64,000 bases of DNA from Rossellomorea aquimaris (GTDB taxonomy: Bacteria > Bacillota > Bacilli > Bacillales > Bacillaceae_B): the NCBI RefSeq assembly GCF_000935355.1, contig NZ_JXZC01000004.1, positions 62,001 to 126,000 of the forward strand, written 5' to 3'. The translations under genes were made by a program, and so were the position numbers. The notes under the pieces were generated by a model. That model searched no databases and was not told where the DNA came from. It saw only the letters and a list, made by a program, of their open reading frames with translations. This document shows positions 52,863 to 62,739 of this stretch, one piece after another. Each line of letters begins with the position of its first letter. Position 1 is the stretch's first letter.

Positions 52863-52962
52863 CGCCCTCTCTATGCCAAGCATCAGAAAGATACCTTTCC
52901 CCAAGACATCTTCTCACTCAGCAGCCTGTAAATTCACTTTGGTGAAATTTTCTGAAAATATA

Positions 52963-52991
52963 TTGACAATTTCCAACAGACACGGTATCTT
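52963..52991 (+). promoter_or_regulatory. Probable promoter of the paa operon
   Basis: TTGACA (52963-52968), 17 bp, TATCTT (52986-52991), about 90 bp before paaK. A TTCAC-N4-GTGAA inverted repeat lies upstream at 52933-52946. Confidence 0.6.
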
Positions 52992-53003
52992 TTGAGTAGA
53001 TAA

Positions 53004-53043
53004 ATATAACGAATAATTATATAAACGAATTAATAACGTTATA
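53004..53043 (+). promoter_or_regulatory. Candidate PaaX operator in front of paaK
   Basis: Repeated ACGAAT/AACGTT half-sites: ATAACGAATAATTATAT, TAAACGAATTAATAACGTTA. The latter resembles TAAACGTAAATTAAACGTCA upstream of paaX. Binding downstream of the start site would block transcription. Confidence 0.45.
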
Positions 53044-53080
53044 TAAATATATTTTTATATAGTGACAGGAGGCCGATGCT

Positions 53081-54406
53081 TTGATTTTGCATGAGATTGA
53101 AACTGCCAGTCGATCGCAAATGGAACGCCTTCAACTAGAGAGATTACAACATATTGCTGCTTATGTGTATGAAAGAGTCCCTTTTTATCGTGAGCAATTT
53201 GACTTGAGAGGTCTGAAGCCACAGGATATAAAGTCTTTGTCAAACCTTAAAATGTTACCGCTTACAATAAAAAAGGATTTACGTGAACATTACCCTTTTG
53301 GCCTGTTCGCGGTCAAGCGTGAAGAAATGGTAAGGGTCCATGCATCTTCCGGAACAAGTGGAAAGCCAACGGTTGTAGGGTATACCCAGAACGACATCAA
53401 CATGTGGGGAGAAATTGTGGCCAGGGCCATTGCCATGTCAGGCGGGAAACCGGGGGACGTCCTGCATAATGCATATGGGTACGGACTATTCACAGGTGGT
53501 TTGGGCCTTCATTATGGAAGTGAGAAGCTTGGGATGATCACGGTGCCGGTATCAGGTGGAAACATGTCCAGACAAATTACATTATTAGAAGATTTTCAGC
53601 CAACGGTCATATGCGGCACGCCATCTTACGTTCTCAATTTAGCAGAAGCGATGGAGGCCCAGGGGAAGGATCCGGCTTCACTATCCTTGCGATATGGGAT
53701 ATTCGGCGCGGAGCCTTGGTCTAACGCGATGAGAGAAACGTTGGAGAGAAAGATGGATATTAAAGCGTGCGACATTTATGGCTTAAGTGAAGTCATTGGA
53801 CCAGGGGTTGCCATGGAATGTCACGAAGCCCGGGATGGTCTACATATTGCAGAGGATCATTTCCTTGTGGAAGTCATAGACCCTGATACGTTAGAGCCTC
53901 TCCCGGAAGGGGAAATCGGGGAGCTTGTCTTTACGAGTTTAACGAAAGAAGCCTTTCCGATCATCCGCTATAGAACCGGTGATATTGCTTCGATTCAGTA
54001 CGGAACTTGCTTGTGTGGACGAACAACGGTGAAGATGTCCAGAGTGAAAGGTAGAGTGGATGACATGCTCATCATTAGAGGGGTAAACGTGTTTCCATCT
54101 GAAATGGAACACTTCCTTCTTCAAATAAGTGAGCTTGCACCACATTATCAGGTTCACTTAAAGAAAAAAGGGGCACTCGATTTGGTGGAGCTTCAGGTTG
54201 AAGTCACAGATGAATGCTTTCAAGGAGTGTCTAACGATTTAAATCATGAACACTTGAATCAGTTGGAAGCAAAAGTGAAGAGCCTCATGAAAGACCGTTG
54301 CTACGTTTCCATGGATGTGAAAATCAGGGGACCGAAAGAAATCCCCCGTTCAGAAGGGAAAGCCATCCGGATTGTGGATCTTAGAGGAGAAGGAATGCTT
54401 CAGTGA
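53081..54406 (+). CDS. paaK: Phenylacetate-CoA ligase
   Basis: TTG start 8 bases after AGGAGG; 441 residues. AMP-forming ligase motifs: VRVHASSGTSGKPTVVGYTQND (P-loop), YGIFGAEPWSNAMRE, IYGLSEVIGPGVAMEC, YRTGDIASI and the C-terminal swivel-domain motif GRVDDMLIIRGVNVFPSEME. It activates phenylacetate with ATP and CoA, the first step of the pathway, in the cytosol. It heads the paa operon and is separated from paaA by a hairpin. Confidence 0.9.
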   Translation: MILHEIETASRSQMERLQLERLQHIAAYVYERVPFYREQFDLRGLKPQDIKSLSNLKMLPLTIKKDLREHYPFGLFAVKREEMVRVHASSGTSGKPTVVGYTQNDINMWGEIVARAIAMSGGKPGDVLHNAYGYGLFTGGLGLHYGSEKLGMITVPVSGGNMSRQITLLEDFQPTVICGTPSYVLNLAEAMEAQGKDPASLSLRYGIFGAEPWSNAMRETLERKMDIKACDIYGLSEVIGPGVAMECHEARDGLHIAEDHFLVEVIDPDTLEPLPEGEIGELVFTSLTKEAFPIIRYRTGDIASIQYGTCLCGRTTVKMSRVKGRVDDMLIIRGVNVFPSEMEHFLLQISELAPHYQVHLKKKGALDLVELQVEVTDECFQGVSNDLNHEHLNQLEAKVKSLMKDRCYVSMDVKIRGPKEIPRSEGKAIRIVDLRGEGMLQ

Positions 54407-54427
54407 AATTTTTTTTGAGGAAAATAG

Positions 54428-54468
54428 TTATCACACAATATGGTCATCACGTAGGAACTGTGTGATAA
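54428..54468 (+). repeat. Hairpin between paaK and paaA
   Basis: TTATCACACA and TGTGTGATAA (10 bp) with a 21-base loop. The stem ends just before the paaA ribosome site. It may be an mRNA-processing or stabilising element, or an operator. Confidence 0.55.
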
Positions 54469-54480
54469 AGGAGGGTTACA

Positions 54481-55449
54481 ATGAGTGATTTATTGTCTAA
54501 TCAACAGATGACGGAAGAAGAGCATATGGCTCATTTTATGAGAAAGATCGAAAACGATGAAAAGATTGAAGCAGATGATTGGATGCCGGATGAATACAGG
54601 AATGCTTTGATCAAGCTGATTTCCATGCATGGGATCAGTGAAATCATGGGGGCTCTTCCCGAGAAGGAATGGGTTCCGAAAGCACCTACACTAAGAAGGA
54701 AGCTTGGCATCATGGCGAAGGTTCAGGACGAGATGGGCCACGGACAGCTTTTGCTTCGTGTAGCGGAAGACTTAATGAAGCCTTACGGGAAAACACGTGA
54801 GCATATTATGAGAGATTTGTTTTCAGGGGATTTGAAGTTTCATAACGTCTTCCACATGGAAGCACCTACCTGGGGAGACGCTGGGTTGATCGGCTGGCTT
54901 GTTGATGGGGCGGCAATCATCACACAGACGAATATGCTCCATGCCTCATACGGGCCATATGCCCGGGCGCTTAAACGAATTTGTGCGGAAGAAGTGTTCC
55001 ACGCACAGCATGGTGAAGCTATCATCATGGCTCTGGCAGAAGGAACTCCCGATCAAAGGGCGTTAGTTCAGGATGCAGTGGACCGCTGGTGGGAATCGCT
55101 TCTTATGTTCTTTGGACCGGGTGATGCGAAAACGACAGGTTCCTCTAAACAGGACATCACTATTAAATACAACATCCGGACGAAAACAAATGAACAGCTG
55201 AGACAGGACTTTTTCACGAAATATGTTCCAAGGATGCTGTCGTTAGGACTGACACTTCCCGATGAGACAATGTATTTCGATGAAGAGCAGGATTTATGGA
55301 TCTATAAGCAGCCCGATTGGGACCGCTTCAAGGAAATCATTCGGAACAAGGGTCCGAAATCAAAGGATCGCCTTCGTTTAAGAGAACTATCCTACGACAA
55401 TAATGCGTGGGTTCGGGAAGCATTAAGCCCTAGTGACCAAGTAAGCTAG
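54481..55449 (+). CDS. paaA: Phenylacetyl-CoA epoxidase catalytic subunit
   Basis: 322 residues. Di-iron ligands lie in ferritin-like helices: VQDEMGHGQLLLR and CAEEVFHAQHGEAI, with other Glu residues before them. The subunit adds one oxygen to the aromatic ring of phenylacetyl-CoA within the PaaABC(D) complex. AAAGGAGGG precedes the ATG. It is followed by paaB after 15 bp. Confidence 0.9.
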   Translation: MSDLLSNQQMTEEEHMAHFMRKIENDEKIEADDWMPDEYRNALIKLISMHGISEIMGALPEKEWVPKAPTLRRKLGIMAKVQDEMGHGQLLLRVAEDLMKPYGKTREHIMRDLFSGDLKFHNVFHMEAPTWGDAGLIGWLVDGAAIITQTNMLHASYGPYARALKRICAEEVFHAQHGEAIIMALAEGTPDQRALVQDAVDRWWESLLMFFGPGDAKTTGSSKQDITIKYNIRTKTNEQLRQDFFTKYVPRMLSLGLTLPDETMYFDEEQDLWIYKQPDWDRFKEIIRNKGPKSKDRLRLRELSYDNNAWVREALSPSDQVS

Positions 55450-55464
55450 AAGGGAATGAGAAGG

Positions 55465-55821
55465 ATGTCTGACAAGGGGCAGAATTTTTATCAGGAATTT
55501 GAAGTATTTAGTAAAAGGTCGGACGGGGCACAGATGCAGCATCAATTCAGCTTGTTAGCCCCGAATCATGAGCTGGCCATGGTGATGGCCCAAGAGAATT
55601 TCATGAGAAGAGAGCCGGTCTCGGATATATGGGTTGTGAAGCGGTCGGACGTCCGGATGATGACACCCGAGGAAAGAGAGAGTGTCGGTCGTCTTGATAA
55701 TAAAGATTACCGGAACGCCAAAGGCTACGGTTATCTCAAGAAGAAGTGGAGACAGTACGAACAGGAAATGCTCGATGAGAAAGAAATCATGTCATGGGGA
55801 GAGTTGGTGAAGAAGAAATGA
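55465..55821 (+). CDS. paaB: Phenylacetyl-CoA epoxidase small subunit
   Basis: ATG 55465 is placed 9 bases after AAGGGA; ATG 55456 is too close to that site. 118 residues, longer than the ~95 of E. coli PaaB. The core FEVFSKRSDGAQMQHQFSLLAPNHELAMVMAQENFMRREPVSDIWVVKRSDV is family-typical. It bridges PaaAC heterodimers in the complex. Its stop overlaps the paaC start (ATGATGA). Confidence 0.85.
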   Translation: MSDKGQNFYQEFEVFSKRSDGAQMQHQFSLLAPNHELAMVMAQENFMRREPVSDIWVVKRSDVRMMTPEERESVGRLDNKDYRNAKGYGYLKKKWRQYEQEMLDEKEIMSWGELVKKK

Positions 55822-56639
55822 TGAAAGTGAAAAGTCCTAATGACATTCCGAACGCAGATTATAAAGAAGCGCTTCTGAGCCTGCTCTATCAACTGGCCGA
55901 CGATGATTTCATCCTTGCTTACCGTGGGTCTGAATGGCTGGGGCTCGCTCCTCATATTGAAGAGGACGTCGCGTTTTCATCCATTAATCAAGACACGATG
56001 GGGCATGCCACCATGTTCTACCAGCTCCTTGAAGAGTTAGGGGAAGGGGATCAGGACCATCTGGCACATGGAAGGAAGGCTTCTGAACGAAGGAATGCCA
56101 TCTTATTGGAAGAAGTGAATGGACCCGGACACTACTTACAAGAACCCCGCTACGACTGGGCCTTTGCTGTTGTAAGACATTATTTCTACAGCGTCGCCAA
56201 AAAGGTGCGAATTGACTCATTAAAGAACTCCTCCTACGAACCACTTGCCGAAATGGCGATCAAAATCAACACAGAATTATATTATCACCTGCTGCACTGG
56301 AAAACCTGGTTCATTCAATTAATGAGTGCCGGCGGCGAAGCAAGGGAGCGAATGAATAAGGCGATTGAAAGAGTGCTGGATGAATTCCAGGGAGTTCTGA
56401 CCTTAGGGCCTAAAGGAAAAGAAATGGCACTTATGGCGCTGATCGAAGGAGAAGAGAATCTATCGAAGCGATGGGAGCTTGCCCTTCAGCCGGTCTTCCA
56501 ATCGACTCAACTATCCTTTCCTCCGAATGTACGCATGAAAAAAGGGAATGGACGCTTAGGTGAACACACTCCTGAACTTGATACGGCACTTTCCACATTA
56601 AGCGAAGTCTATAACACAAATCCCGCAGCTAGCTGGTAA
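55818..56639 (+). CDS. paaC: Phenylacetyl-CoA epoxidase structural subunit
   Basis: 273 residues. A ferritin-like fold related to PaaA (LADDDFILAYRGSEWLGLAPHIEEDVAFSSINQDTMGHATMFYQLL), but the diiron site is not complete, as in known PaaC. It pairs with PaaA and keeps the catalytic subunit stable. Translationally coupled to paaB. Confidence 0.85.
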   Translation: MMKVKSPNDIPNADYKEALLSLLYQLADDDFILAYRGSEWLGLAPHIEEDVAFSSINQDTMGHATMFYQLLEELGEGDQDHLAHGRKASERRNAILLEEVNGPGHYLQEPRYDWAFAVVRHYFYSVAKKVRIDSLKNSSYEPLAEMAIKINTELYYHLLHWKTWFIQLMSAGGEARERMNKAIERVLDEFQGVLTLGPKGKEMALMALIEGEENLSKRWELALQPVFQSTQLSFPPNVRMKKGNGRLGEHTPELDTALSTLSEVYNTNPAASW

Positions 56640-56653
56640 AGGATGAAGGAAAA

Positions 56654-57133
56654 ATGACTACAACCGTTTTAGATGTTCTTCAAACTGTGAAAGATCCTGA
56701 AATTGATTCCATCAGCATTGTGGATCTAGGTATGGTCAATCGTATAAACCATCACGAAGATTCTCTCATGATTGAACTTCTCCCAACCTTTGTAGGCTGT
56801 CCTGCCTTGGACATTATTAAAGGGAATGTGGAGAAGGCGTGTCGGGAGCAGCTGGGAATTCAATCCGTACAGGTTCATTTCGTGTATTCTCCTCCCTGGA
56901 CATCCGACAGGTTAACCGAAAATGGCCGGGAAAGATTGAAGGAATTCGGCATCGCACCCCCGCCTGAACAGTTCACAGGGGAAGAAGATTGGGAGATTCA
57001 CTGCCCGTATTGCGATTCCCCCTATACTTCAATGGAGAATCTGTTCGGTCCAACCGCCTGCAGAAGCATCCTCTACTGCAAGCAATGCCGCAACCCGTTT
57101 GAGGCCATGAAGCCGATATCCACCATGATGTGA
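56654..57133 (+). CDS. paaD: Phenylacetate degradation protein PaaD (MIP18-like with Zn ribbon)
   Basis: 159 residues: a DUF59/MIP18 domain (VLDVLQTVKDPEIDSISIVDLGMVNRI, then LLPTFVGCPALDIIKGNVEKAC) and a C-terminal Zn-ribbon with CPYCDSPYTSMENLFGPTACRSILYCKQCRNPFEA (Cys-x2-Cys pairs). PaaD is thought to help mature the iron sites of the epoxidase system. Length and domains match E. coli PaaD. Confidence 0.85.
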   Translation: MTTTVLDVLQTVKDPEIDSISIVDLGMVNRINHHEDSLMIELLPTFVGCPALDIIKGNVEKACREQLGIQSVQVHFVYSPPWTSDRLTENGRERLKEFGIAPPPEQFTGEEDWEIHCPYCDSPYTSMENLFGPTACRSILYCKQCRNPFEAMKPISTMM

Positions 57134-57175
57134 AAAATCTATTAAACTATTGAAAATCAAAGGAGAGATTCCACT

Positions 57176-57484
57176 ATGGTAAAACTGATCGCATTGTATA
57201 AACACCCTGAAAACAAAGAGAAATTTGATGAGCATTACTTCAATACCCACGCTCCGATCACAGCAAAAATTCCAGGACTTAAGAAGATGGATGTTACGAA
57301 AATCGTCGGCTCACCTATGGGTGGAGAAGGCAAATACTACTTAATGTGCGAAATGTATTATGACAATCATGAAGAGCTGAAAGCAGCCATGAAATCCGAT
57401 GAAGGCAAAGCCTCCGGAAAGGACCTTATGGGCTTCGCCGCAGAGTTAGTCACTCTCATGATCGGTGAAGAAGTGAATGAATAA
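57176..57484 (+). CDS. EthD-family small protein
   Basis: 102 residues with the ferredoxin-like EthD dimer fold: KLIALYKHPENKEKFDEHYFNTHAPITAKIPGLKKM at the start and MGGEGKYYLMCEMYYDNHEELKAAMKSDEGKASGKDLMGFA after it. EthD proteins occur beside ring-oxidising enzymes; their reaction is unproven. It sits inside the paa operon and overlaps paaF by 8 bp, so a role in the pathway is likely, for example protecting or isomerising the epoxide. Confidence 0.75.
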   Translation: MVKLIALYKHPENKEKFDEHYFNTHAPITAKIPGLKKMDVTKIVGSPMGGEGKYYLMCEMYYDNHEELKAAMKSDEGKASGKDLMGFAAELVTLMIGEEVNE

Positions 57485-58256
57485 AGAGTACGAATATATC
57501 GTAGTGAGCGAAAGGGACGGACTTGGTTTCATTGAATTGAATAGACCCAAAGTTCTGAACGCCATCAATCGTCCTATGGTATCGGAGTTAGTTCATGCAT
57601 TCGAGGCATTCGACCGGAACGACAGTGTGAAAGCAATTGTCTTATCCGGCAGGGGCAGAGCCTTCGCTGCAGGAGCAGACATCGATGAAATGGCGGAAGA
57701 CGGGGCCATTGATTTAGAGCTCTTAAATCAATTTACCGAATGGGACCGCCTTGCCTGGATCAAGAAACCGATCATTGGAGCGGTCCAGGGATTTGCACTG
57801 GGAGGCGGATTTGAGTTAGCCCTTTGCTGCGACATTCTATTCGCTTCTGAGGATGCGGGCTTCGGTTTCCCGGAAGTGAATCTTGGGGTCATGCCGGGAG
57901 CGGGCGGTACCCAGAGGCTCACAAAGCTGATAGGGAAATCACGGGCAATGGAATGGCTGTTATCGGGAGACATGTTTACAGCAACGCAAGCCCTTGAATG
58001 GGGAGTCATCAACCGCGCCATTCCGAAAGAGCTATTAATAGAAGAAACCGAGAAATTCGCCAGAAAATTAGCTGCAAAGCCACCGCTTTCCCTTCGTTTG
58101 ATCAAAGAATCAGTTCATAAAGCCGTTGATTCCTCGATTTATGAAGGGATGCAATATGAGCGGAAGAACTTCTATCTTCTCTTTGCCTCTGAAGATCAGA
58201 AAGAAGGCATGAAGGCTTTTGTGGAAAAACGGAAACCGAATTTCAAAGGGAAATAA
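57477..58256 (+). CDS. paaF: Enoyl-CoA hydratase (PaaF type)
   Basis: 259 residues of the crotonase fold. Both catalytic Glu are present: GGFELALCCDIL and FPEVNLGVMPGAGGTQRL, so it should hydrate 2,3-dehydroadipyl-CoA or a related enoyl-CoA. The oxyanion hole is set by GRAFAAGADI and QGFALGGGFE. It overlaps the EthD gene by 8 bp. Confidence 0.8.
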   Translation: MNKEYEYIVVSERDGLGFIELNRPKVLNAINRPMVSELVHAFEAFDRNDSVKAIVLSGRGRAFAAGADIDEMAEDGAIDLELLNQFTEWDRLAWIKKPIIGAVQGFALGGGFELALCCDILFASEDAGFGFPEVNLGVMPGAGGTQRLTKLIGKSRAMEWLLSGDMFTATQALEWGVINRAIPKELLIEETEKFARKLAAKPPLSLRLIKESVHKAVDSSIYEGMQYERKNFYLLFASEDQKEGMKAFVEKRKPNFKGK

Positions 58257-58268
58257 GGAGGCTGCCGC

Positions 58269-59042
58269 ATGTTTGAAACGATTAAGTACGAAGTGAAGAA
58301 TAATGTAGCCTGGATTACCTTGAATCGCCCGGATAAACTGAATGCTTTCATTCGTCAACTCAATCTGGAAATCCAAAAGGCCGTGAAGGACTCCTCTCGA
58401 AATGAAGAAGTGAGAGCCATCGTTATCACAGGTGAAGGTCGGGCTTTTTGCTCGGGGCAGGATTTGAGTGAAGTAGATGAATCCATGGATCATGGAGAGG
58501 TGCTTCGAAATAATTACGGACCTATGGTGAAAGAAATCGAGCAGTGTGAAAAGCCGGTGATTGCAGCCGTCAATGGAGTGGCTGCAGGAGCGGGATTCAG
58601 CCTGGCCCTTGCCTGTGATTTCAGGCTCGTATCAGAGAAAGCGAGCTTTGTGCAGGCATTTGTTCATGTTGGATTAGTCCCGGATTCAGGTAATCTCTAT
58701 TACTTATCGAAGATTGTTGGCTATGCCAAAGCACTGGAACTGGCTGTTTTTGGAGAAAAATTAAAAGCAGAAGAGGCTGAAAAGCTTGGCCTGGTCACAA
58801 AAATTATCTCTCTCGACCAGTGGCAAGAAGAAACAGCTGCATTTGCCGAAAGAATCGCCTCCATGCCAACGAAGGCAATCGGTTTGATGAAGCGTTTATT
58901 AAAGGGAAGCGCAGATCTATCCTTCAACGAATACTTAGAAAAAGAAGCCTGTGCCCAGCGGATCGCAGGAATGACACAAGATCATCGCGAAGGTGTAACG
59001 GCTTTTATGGAAAAAAGAAGGCCAGCCTTTCACGGAAAATAA
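58269..59042 (+). CDS. paaG: Epoxide/enoyl-CoA isomerase (PaaG type)
   Basis: 257 residues of the crotonase fold. The first Glu of hydratases is replaced by Ser (GAGFSLALACDF), and the second site is VGLVPDSGNLYYL with an Asp, as in PaaG isomerases. It would turn the ring epoxide into the oxepin form. AAGGAGG precedes the ATG. Confidence 0.8.
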   Translation: MFETIKYEVKNNVAWITLNRPDKLNAFIRQLNLEIQKAVKDSSRNEEVRAIVITGEGRAFCSGQDLSEVDESMDHGEVLRNNYGPMVKEIEQCEKPVIAAVNGVAAGAGFSLALACDFRLVSEKASFVQAFVHVGLVPDSGNLYYLSKIVGYAKALELAVFGEKLKAEEAEKLGLVTKIISLDQWQEETAAFAERIASMPTKAIGLMKRLLKGSADLSFNEYLEKEACAQRIAGMTQDHREGVTAFMEKRRPAFHGK

Positions 59043-59066
59043 TTCAATCAAAAAGGAGATGGAGTT

Positions 59067-60584
59067 ATGTCTACAGTAAAAGAGCAAAGCTTTGAAGTCC
59101 TTGAAATGAAAAGAGAACATTATTCATTGGTTATCAACGGTCAACGTATGGAAAGTGGTTCAGGTGAAACCTTTACGACGTACAATCCAGCGACAGGTGA
59201 AGCGATTGCCACTGTCTCACTGGCATCTGTAGAAGATGCTGAAAAAGCGGTTGAAGCAGCACGAAATGCTTTTGATTACGGCAAGTGGAAGAAGTTCCCG
59301 ATCAATAAACGATCCCGCGTGCTTAATAAAATTGCAGGCATTATGAGATCACGCTTTAATGAACTTGTCACTCTTGAAATCATGGATAGCGGGAAATCAC
59401 TATCAGCTGCACAAGGTCAAGTGATGCAAGCGATCGAAGACTTTGAATTCTATGCAGGAGCGATTGTGGGCCATCGTGGCACGGTCAATAATGTACCAGG
59501 TCAATTCATGAATGTTGCGGAGAAAGAGCCGGTCGGTGTATGTGCTCAGATCATTCCGTGGAATTATCCATTGATGATGGCAGCGTGGAAAATTGCGCCG
59601 GCGATTGCGGTAGGCTGCTCGGTTGTCGTAAAACCTGCAACTCTTACACCGCTGACAGCCATCGTACTTGGTGAAATCTGTATTGAAGCCGGAGTTCCTG
59701 AAGGTGTTGTAAACGTCATTCCTGGTGCAGGTTCTTCTGTCGGCAATTACTTAGTCGAGCATGAAAAGGTTGATAAGGTTGCCTTCACAGGTTCAACACC
59801 TATCGGTAAAAACATTATGGAAAAAGCGTCCCAAACGTTAAAGAGAGTGACTCTCGAATTAGGAGGGAAATCACCTAATATCGTTTTTGAAGACGCAGAT
59901 GTTGATGCAGCAGTGGATGGATCCCTGTTCGGAATCTTCTATAACACAGGTCAATCCTGTGAAGCGCGCTCAAGATTATACGTACACGAAGATATTTACG
60001 ATGAGTTCATGGAAAAGTTCGTTGAAAAGACGAAGAAGCTGAAATTGGCTGACCCACATGATAAAGGCACTCACATCGGGGCGATCATCAACCAGGATCA
60101 GCTTGATACGATCGATGGATATGTTCAGTCTGCCAAAGAAGAGGGAGCAACGATCCTGGTCGGGGGAAGCCCTGCGAAGGTAGAAGGGTTCGAAAAAGGC
60201 TACTGGTATGAGCCAACCATCATTACGGATGTAAATCACGACATGAAGGTTGTAAAAGAAGAAATCTTCGGCCCTGTAGTGGTGGTAATGAAATTCAAGG
60301 ATGAAAAAGAAGCGATCAAAATGGCCAACGATAGCGAATATGGTCTCGGTTCAGCTGTTTGGACTCAAAACCACGGGCGTGCGACAAGAGTATCGAAAGC
60401 GATCCAAGCCGGAATCGTGATGGTGAATTGCCCGTTCTCTGCATTCCCGGGTACTCCATTCGGAGGCTACAAGCAGTCGGGATTCGGACGTGAGCTTTGC
60501 GTTGAAACGCTTGATCTTTACACAGAAACAAAGAGTATCATTTCTTACTTCGGAAATCGACCGTTAAATCCATTTGGTGTGTAA
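59067..60584 (+). CDS. Aldehyde dehydrogenase of the paa operon
   Basis: 505 residues. NAD-binding motif [11 protein letters not shown], catalytic Glu in [16 protein letters not shown] and catalytic Cys in [14 protein letters not shown]. It looks like a general aldehyde dehydrogenase and not the N-terminal half of PaaZ; no hydratase domain is attached. It most likely oxidises the semialdehyde from ring opening. AAAGGAGATGG precedes the ATG. Confidence 0.8.
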   Translation: MSTVKEQSFEVLEMKREHYSLVINGQRMESGSGETFTTYNPATGEAIATVSLASVEDAEKAVEAARNAFDYGKWKKFPINKRSRVLNKIAGIMRSRFNELVTLEIMDSGKSLSAAQGQVMQAIEDFEFYAGAIVGHRGTVNNVPGQFMNVAEKEPVGVCAQIIPWNYPLMMAAWKIAPAIAVGCSVVVKPATLTPLTAIVLGEICIEAGVPEGVVNVIPGAGSSVGNYLVEHEKVDKVAFTGSTPIGKNIMEKASQTLKRVTLELGGKSPNIVFEDADVDAAVDGSLFGIFYNTGQSCEARSRLYVHEDIYDEFMEKFVEKTKKLKLADPHDKGTHIGAIINQDQLDTIDGYVQSAKEEGATILVGGSPAKVEGFEKGYWYEPTIITDVNHDMKVVKEEIFGPVVVVMKFKDEKEAIKMANDSEYGLGSAVWTQNHGRATRVSKAIQAGIVMVNCPFSAFPGTPFGGYKQSGFGRELCVETLDLYTETKSIISYFGNRPLNPFGV

Positions 60585-60655
60585 GAAGACATAAACAAGC
60601 AGGGGGGGTGTCCTATCAGGGTCAACCCCTTATTGCAAGAAAGGGGAAGACAGAC

Positions 60656-61531
60656 ATGACACAGCATATCGTAGTTGTAGGTTCCGGCGTAATGGGAAGA
60701 GGGATCGCCTATGTAAGTGCAGTAGGAGGCTTCAGGACCACACTGGTGGATATAAATCAAGAACAGTTGGATCACGCCAGGAATGAAATTCAACATATCT
60801 TTCAAAAAGGAATCGAAAGAAACAAGCTCACTCAACAGCAGTACGTAGAAGCAAAAGAACTTATGAGCTATTCAACGAATCTTTCGATTGCCGTACGGGA
60901 TGCCGATGTGGTCATCGAAGCCGTCCCGGAAAAGACAGATATCAAGCGTGGCGTATTCGAAGTACTGGATGCCCATGCCCCGGAGTATTGTTATCTGGCG
61001 ACGAATACCTCCACCATGAGCCCGACTGAAATCGGCTCCTTTACGAAACGGCCAGACAAAGTGATTGCCATGCACTTTTTCAATCCTGTACATAAAATGC
61101 CTCTCGTGGAGATCGTAAAGGGATTGGAAACAAGTGATGAAACGACAGAAGTCATTCAGCAGGTTGCCCGCCTGATGGGGAAGGAAACGGTAGTCATCAA
61201 TGAGTTCCCCGGTTTTGTCACAAGCAGAATCTCTGCCCTTGTCGGCAATGAAGCCTTTTACATGCTGCAGGAAGGACTGGGGTCACCTGAGGAAATTGAT
61301 AAGGCGATCAAGCTTGGACTCAATTATCCAATGGGTCCGTTTGAACTCGGCGATTTAGTCGGGTTGGATACACGATTGAATAACCTTAAATACCTTCATG
61401 AAAAGCTTGGTGAAAAATATCGTCCGGCTCCTCTTTTAGAAAAATATGTGAAGGCCGGGCGCCTTGGCCGAAAAACGGGTAAAGGCGTTTATGATTATTC
61501 TGAGGCAATGGAAAAGGAGCATCAATCATGA
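60656..61531 (+). CDS. paaH: 3-hydroxyacyl-CoA dehydrogenase
   Basis: ATG 60656 behind AAAGGGGAA; 291 residues. Rossmann motif [20 protein letters not shown], catalytic [17 protein letters not shown], and the C-terminal helical domain with [16 protein letters not shown] and [19 protein letters not shown]. It oxidises 3-hydroxyadipyl-CoA to the 3-oxo form. Its stop overlaps the paaJ start (ATGA). Confidence 0.85.
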   Translation: MTQHIVVVGSGVMGRGIAYVSAVGGFRTTLVDINQEQLDHARNEIQHIFQKGIERNKLTQQQYVEAKELMSYSTNLSIAVRDADVVIEAVPEKTDIKRGVFEVLDAHAPEYCYLATNTSTMSPTEIGSFTKRPDKVIAMHFFNPVHKMPLVEIVKGLETSDETTEVIQQVARLMGKETVVINEFPGFVTSRISALVGNEAFYMLQEGLGSPEEIDKAIKLGLNYPMGPFELGDLVGLDTRLNNLKYLHEKLGEKYRPAPLLEKYVKAGRLGRKTGKGVYDYSEAMEKEHQS

Positions 61532-62733
61532 GAGAGGTTGTCATTGTCGATGCCGTCCGGACTCCCATTGGAAAATACAAAGGCTCCTTAAAAGAGGTGC
61601 GTCCCGATGACTTAGGAGCTCATGTCATAAAAGCCCTGGTGGAACGAAATCCTCTAGTGCCGGTTCATACCATCGAAGAGGTGGTTCTTGGAAATGCTAA
61701 TGGTGCCGGGGAAGATAATCGGAATGTAGCCCGGATGTCGACACTTCTCGCTGACCTCCCAGTTGAAGTCGGTGCAACCACCATCAATCGCTTGTGCGGA
61801 TCAGGACTGGATGCCGTGAACTATGCAGCGAGAGCCATATCGGCGAATGAAGGGGATGTTTTCATTGCAGGCGGGACTGAAAGTATGACGCGTGCTCCTT
61901 ACGTCATGGCAAAGCCTTCAAAGGATTTCCCAAGAGGCAATATGGAGATGTTCGATACGACAATCGGATGGCGCTTCGTTAATTCCCGTCTGGAAGAAAA
62001 GTTCGGAACTCATTCTATGCCGGAAACAGCCGAGAATGTGGCGAAGCAGTTCGGCATTTCAAGGGAAGAGCAGGACCACTTTGCTTACTGGAGCCAAATG
62101 AAAGCGAAGCGTGCCATGGATGAAGAACGGTTCAAAGAGGAAATCGTGCCCGTCGAGTTACGTGACCGTAAAGGGAACCTATCTACGTTCCATCTCGATG
62201 AGCACCCAAGGCCCGATACCAATAGTGAGAAACTGCAGAAGCTTAAGCCGTTATTCCAAGGAGGAACGGTGACGGCCGGGAATGCATCAGGAGTCAATGA
62301 TGGTGCATCTGCCCTATTATTAATGAGCAGGGAGAAGGCAGAAGAATTAGGCGTTACACCGCTGGCACGCTACATGACATCGGCCACTTCAGGACTTGAA
62401 CCTTCAGTGATGGGGCTGGGACCGATCTATGCCACACAGAAGGTACTGAAGAGGTCAGGGCTTGCCCTTGACCAAATCGGCCTAGTGGAGCTGAATGAAG
62501 CATTCGCTGCACAATCCATTGCCTGCATCCGTGAGCTTGGATTGAATGAAGAGATCGTCAATGTCAATGGAGGAGCCATCGCATTCGGGCATCCATTGGG
62601 AGCCAGTGGAGCACGTATCCTCACCACCCTTTTATATGAAATGAAAAAGAGAAAGGTACGCTACGGCTTGTCCACCATGTGCATCGGTGTAGGTCAGGGA
62701 ATTGCGACTTTAGTAGAGAACATCGAAACTTAA
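61528..62733 (+). CDS. paaJ: 3-oxoadipyl-CoA thiolase (PaaJ-type)
   Basis: 401 residues. Catalytic residues are in place: nucleophilic Cys in [10 protein letters not shown] (near residue 90), His in [17 protein letters not shown] and second Cys in [10 protein letters not shown]. It splits 3-oxoadipyl-CoA to succinyl-CoA and acetyl-CoA. It is the last pathway gene before a terminator. Confidence 0.85.
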   Translation: MREVVIVDAVRTPIGKYKGSLKEVRPDDLGAHVIKALVERNPLVPVHTIEEVVLGNANGAGEDNRNVARMSTLLADLPVEVGATTINRLCGSGLDAVNYAARAISANEGDVFIAGGTESMTRAPYVMAKPSKDFPRGNMEMFDTTIGWRFVNSRLEEKFGTHSMPETAENVAKQFGISREEQDHFAYWSQMKAKRAMDEERFKEEIVPVELRDRKGNLSTFHLDEHPRPDTNSEKLQKLKPLFQGGTVTAGNASGVNDGASALLLMSREKAEELGVTPLARYMTSATSGLEPSVMGLGPIYATQKVLKRSGLALDQIGLVELNEAFAAQSIACIRELGLNEEIVNVNGGAIAFGHPLGASGARILTTLLYEMKKRKVRYGLSTMCIGVGQGIATLVENIET

Positions 62734-62739
62734 TAGCTC

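Noticed and set aside
60656-62733. paaH and paaJ as ordinary fatty-acid beta-oxidation genes
   Set aside because: Each family is also used in fatty-acid oxidation, but the overlaps and position inside the paa cluster favour the phenylacetate role.
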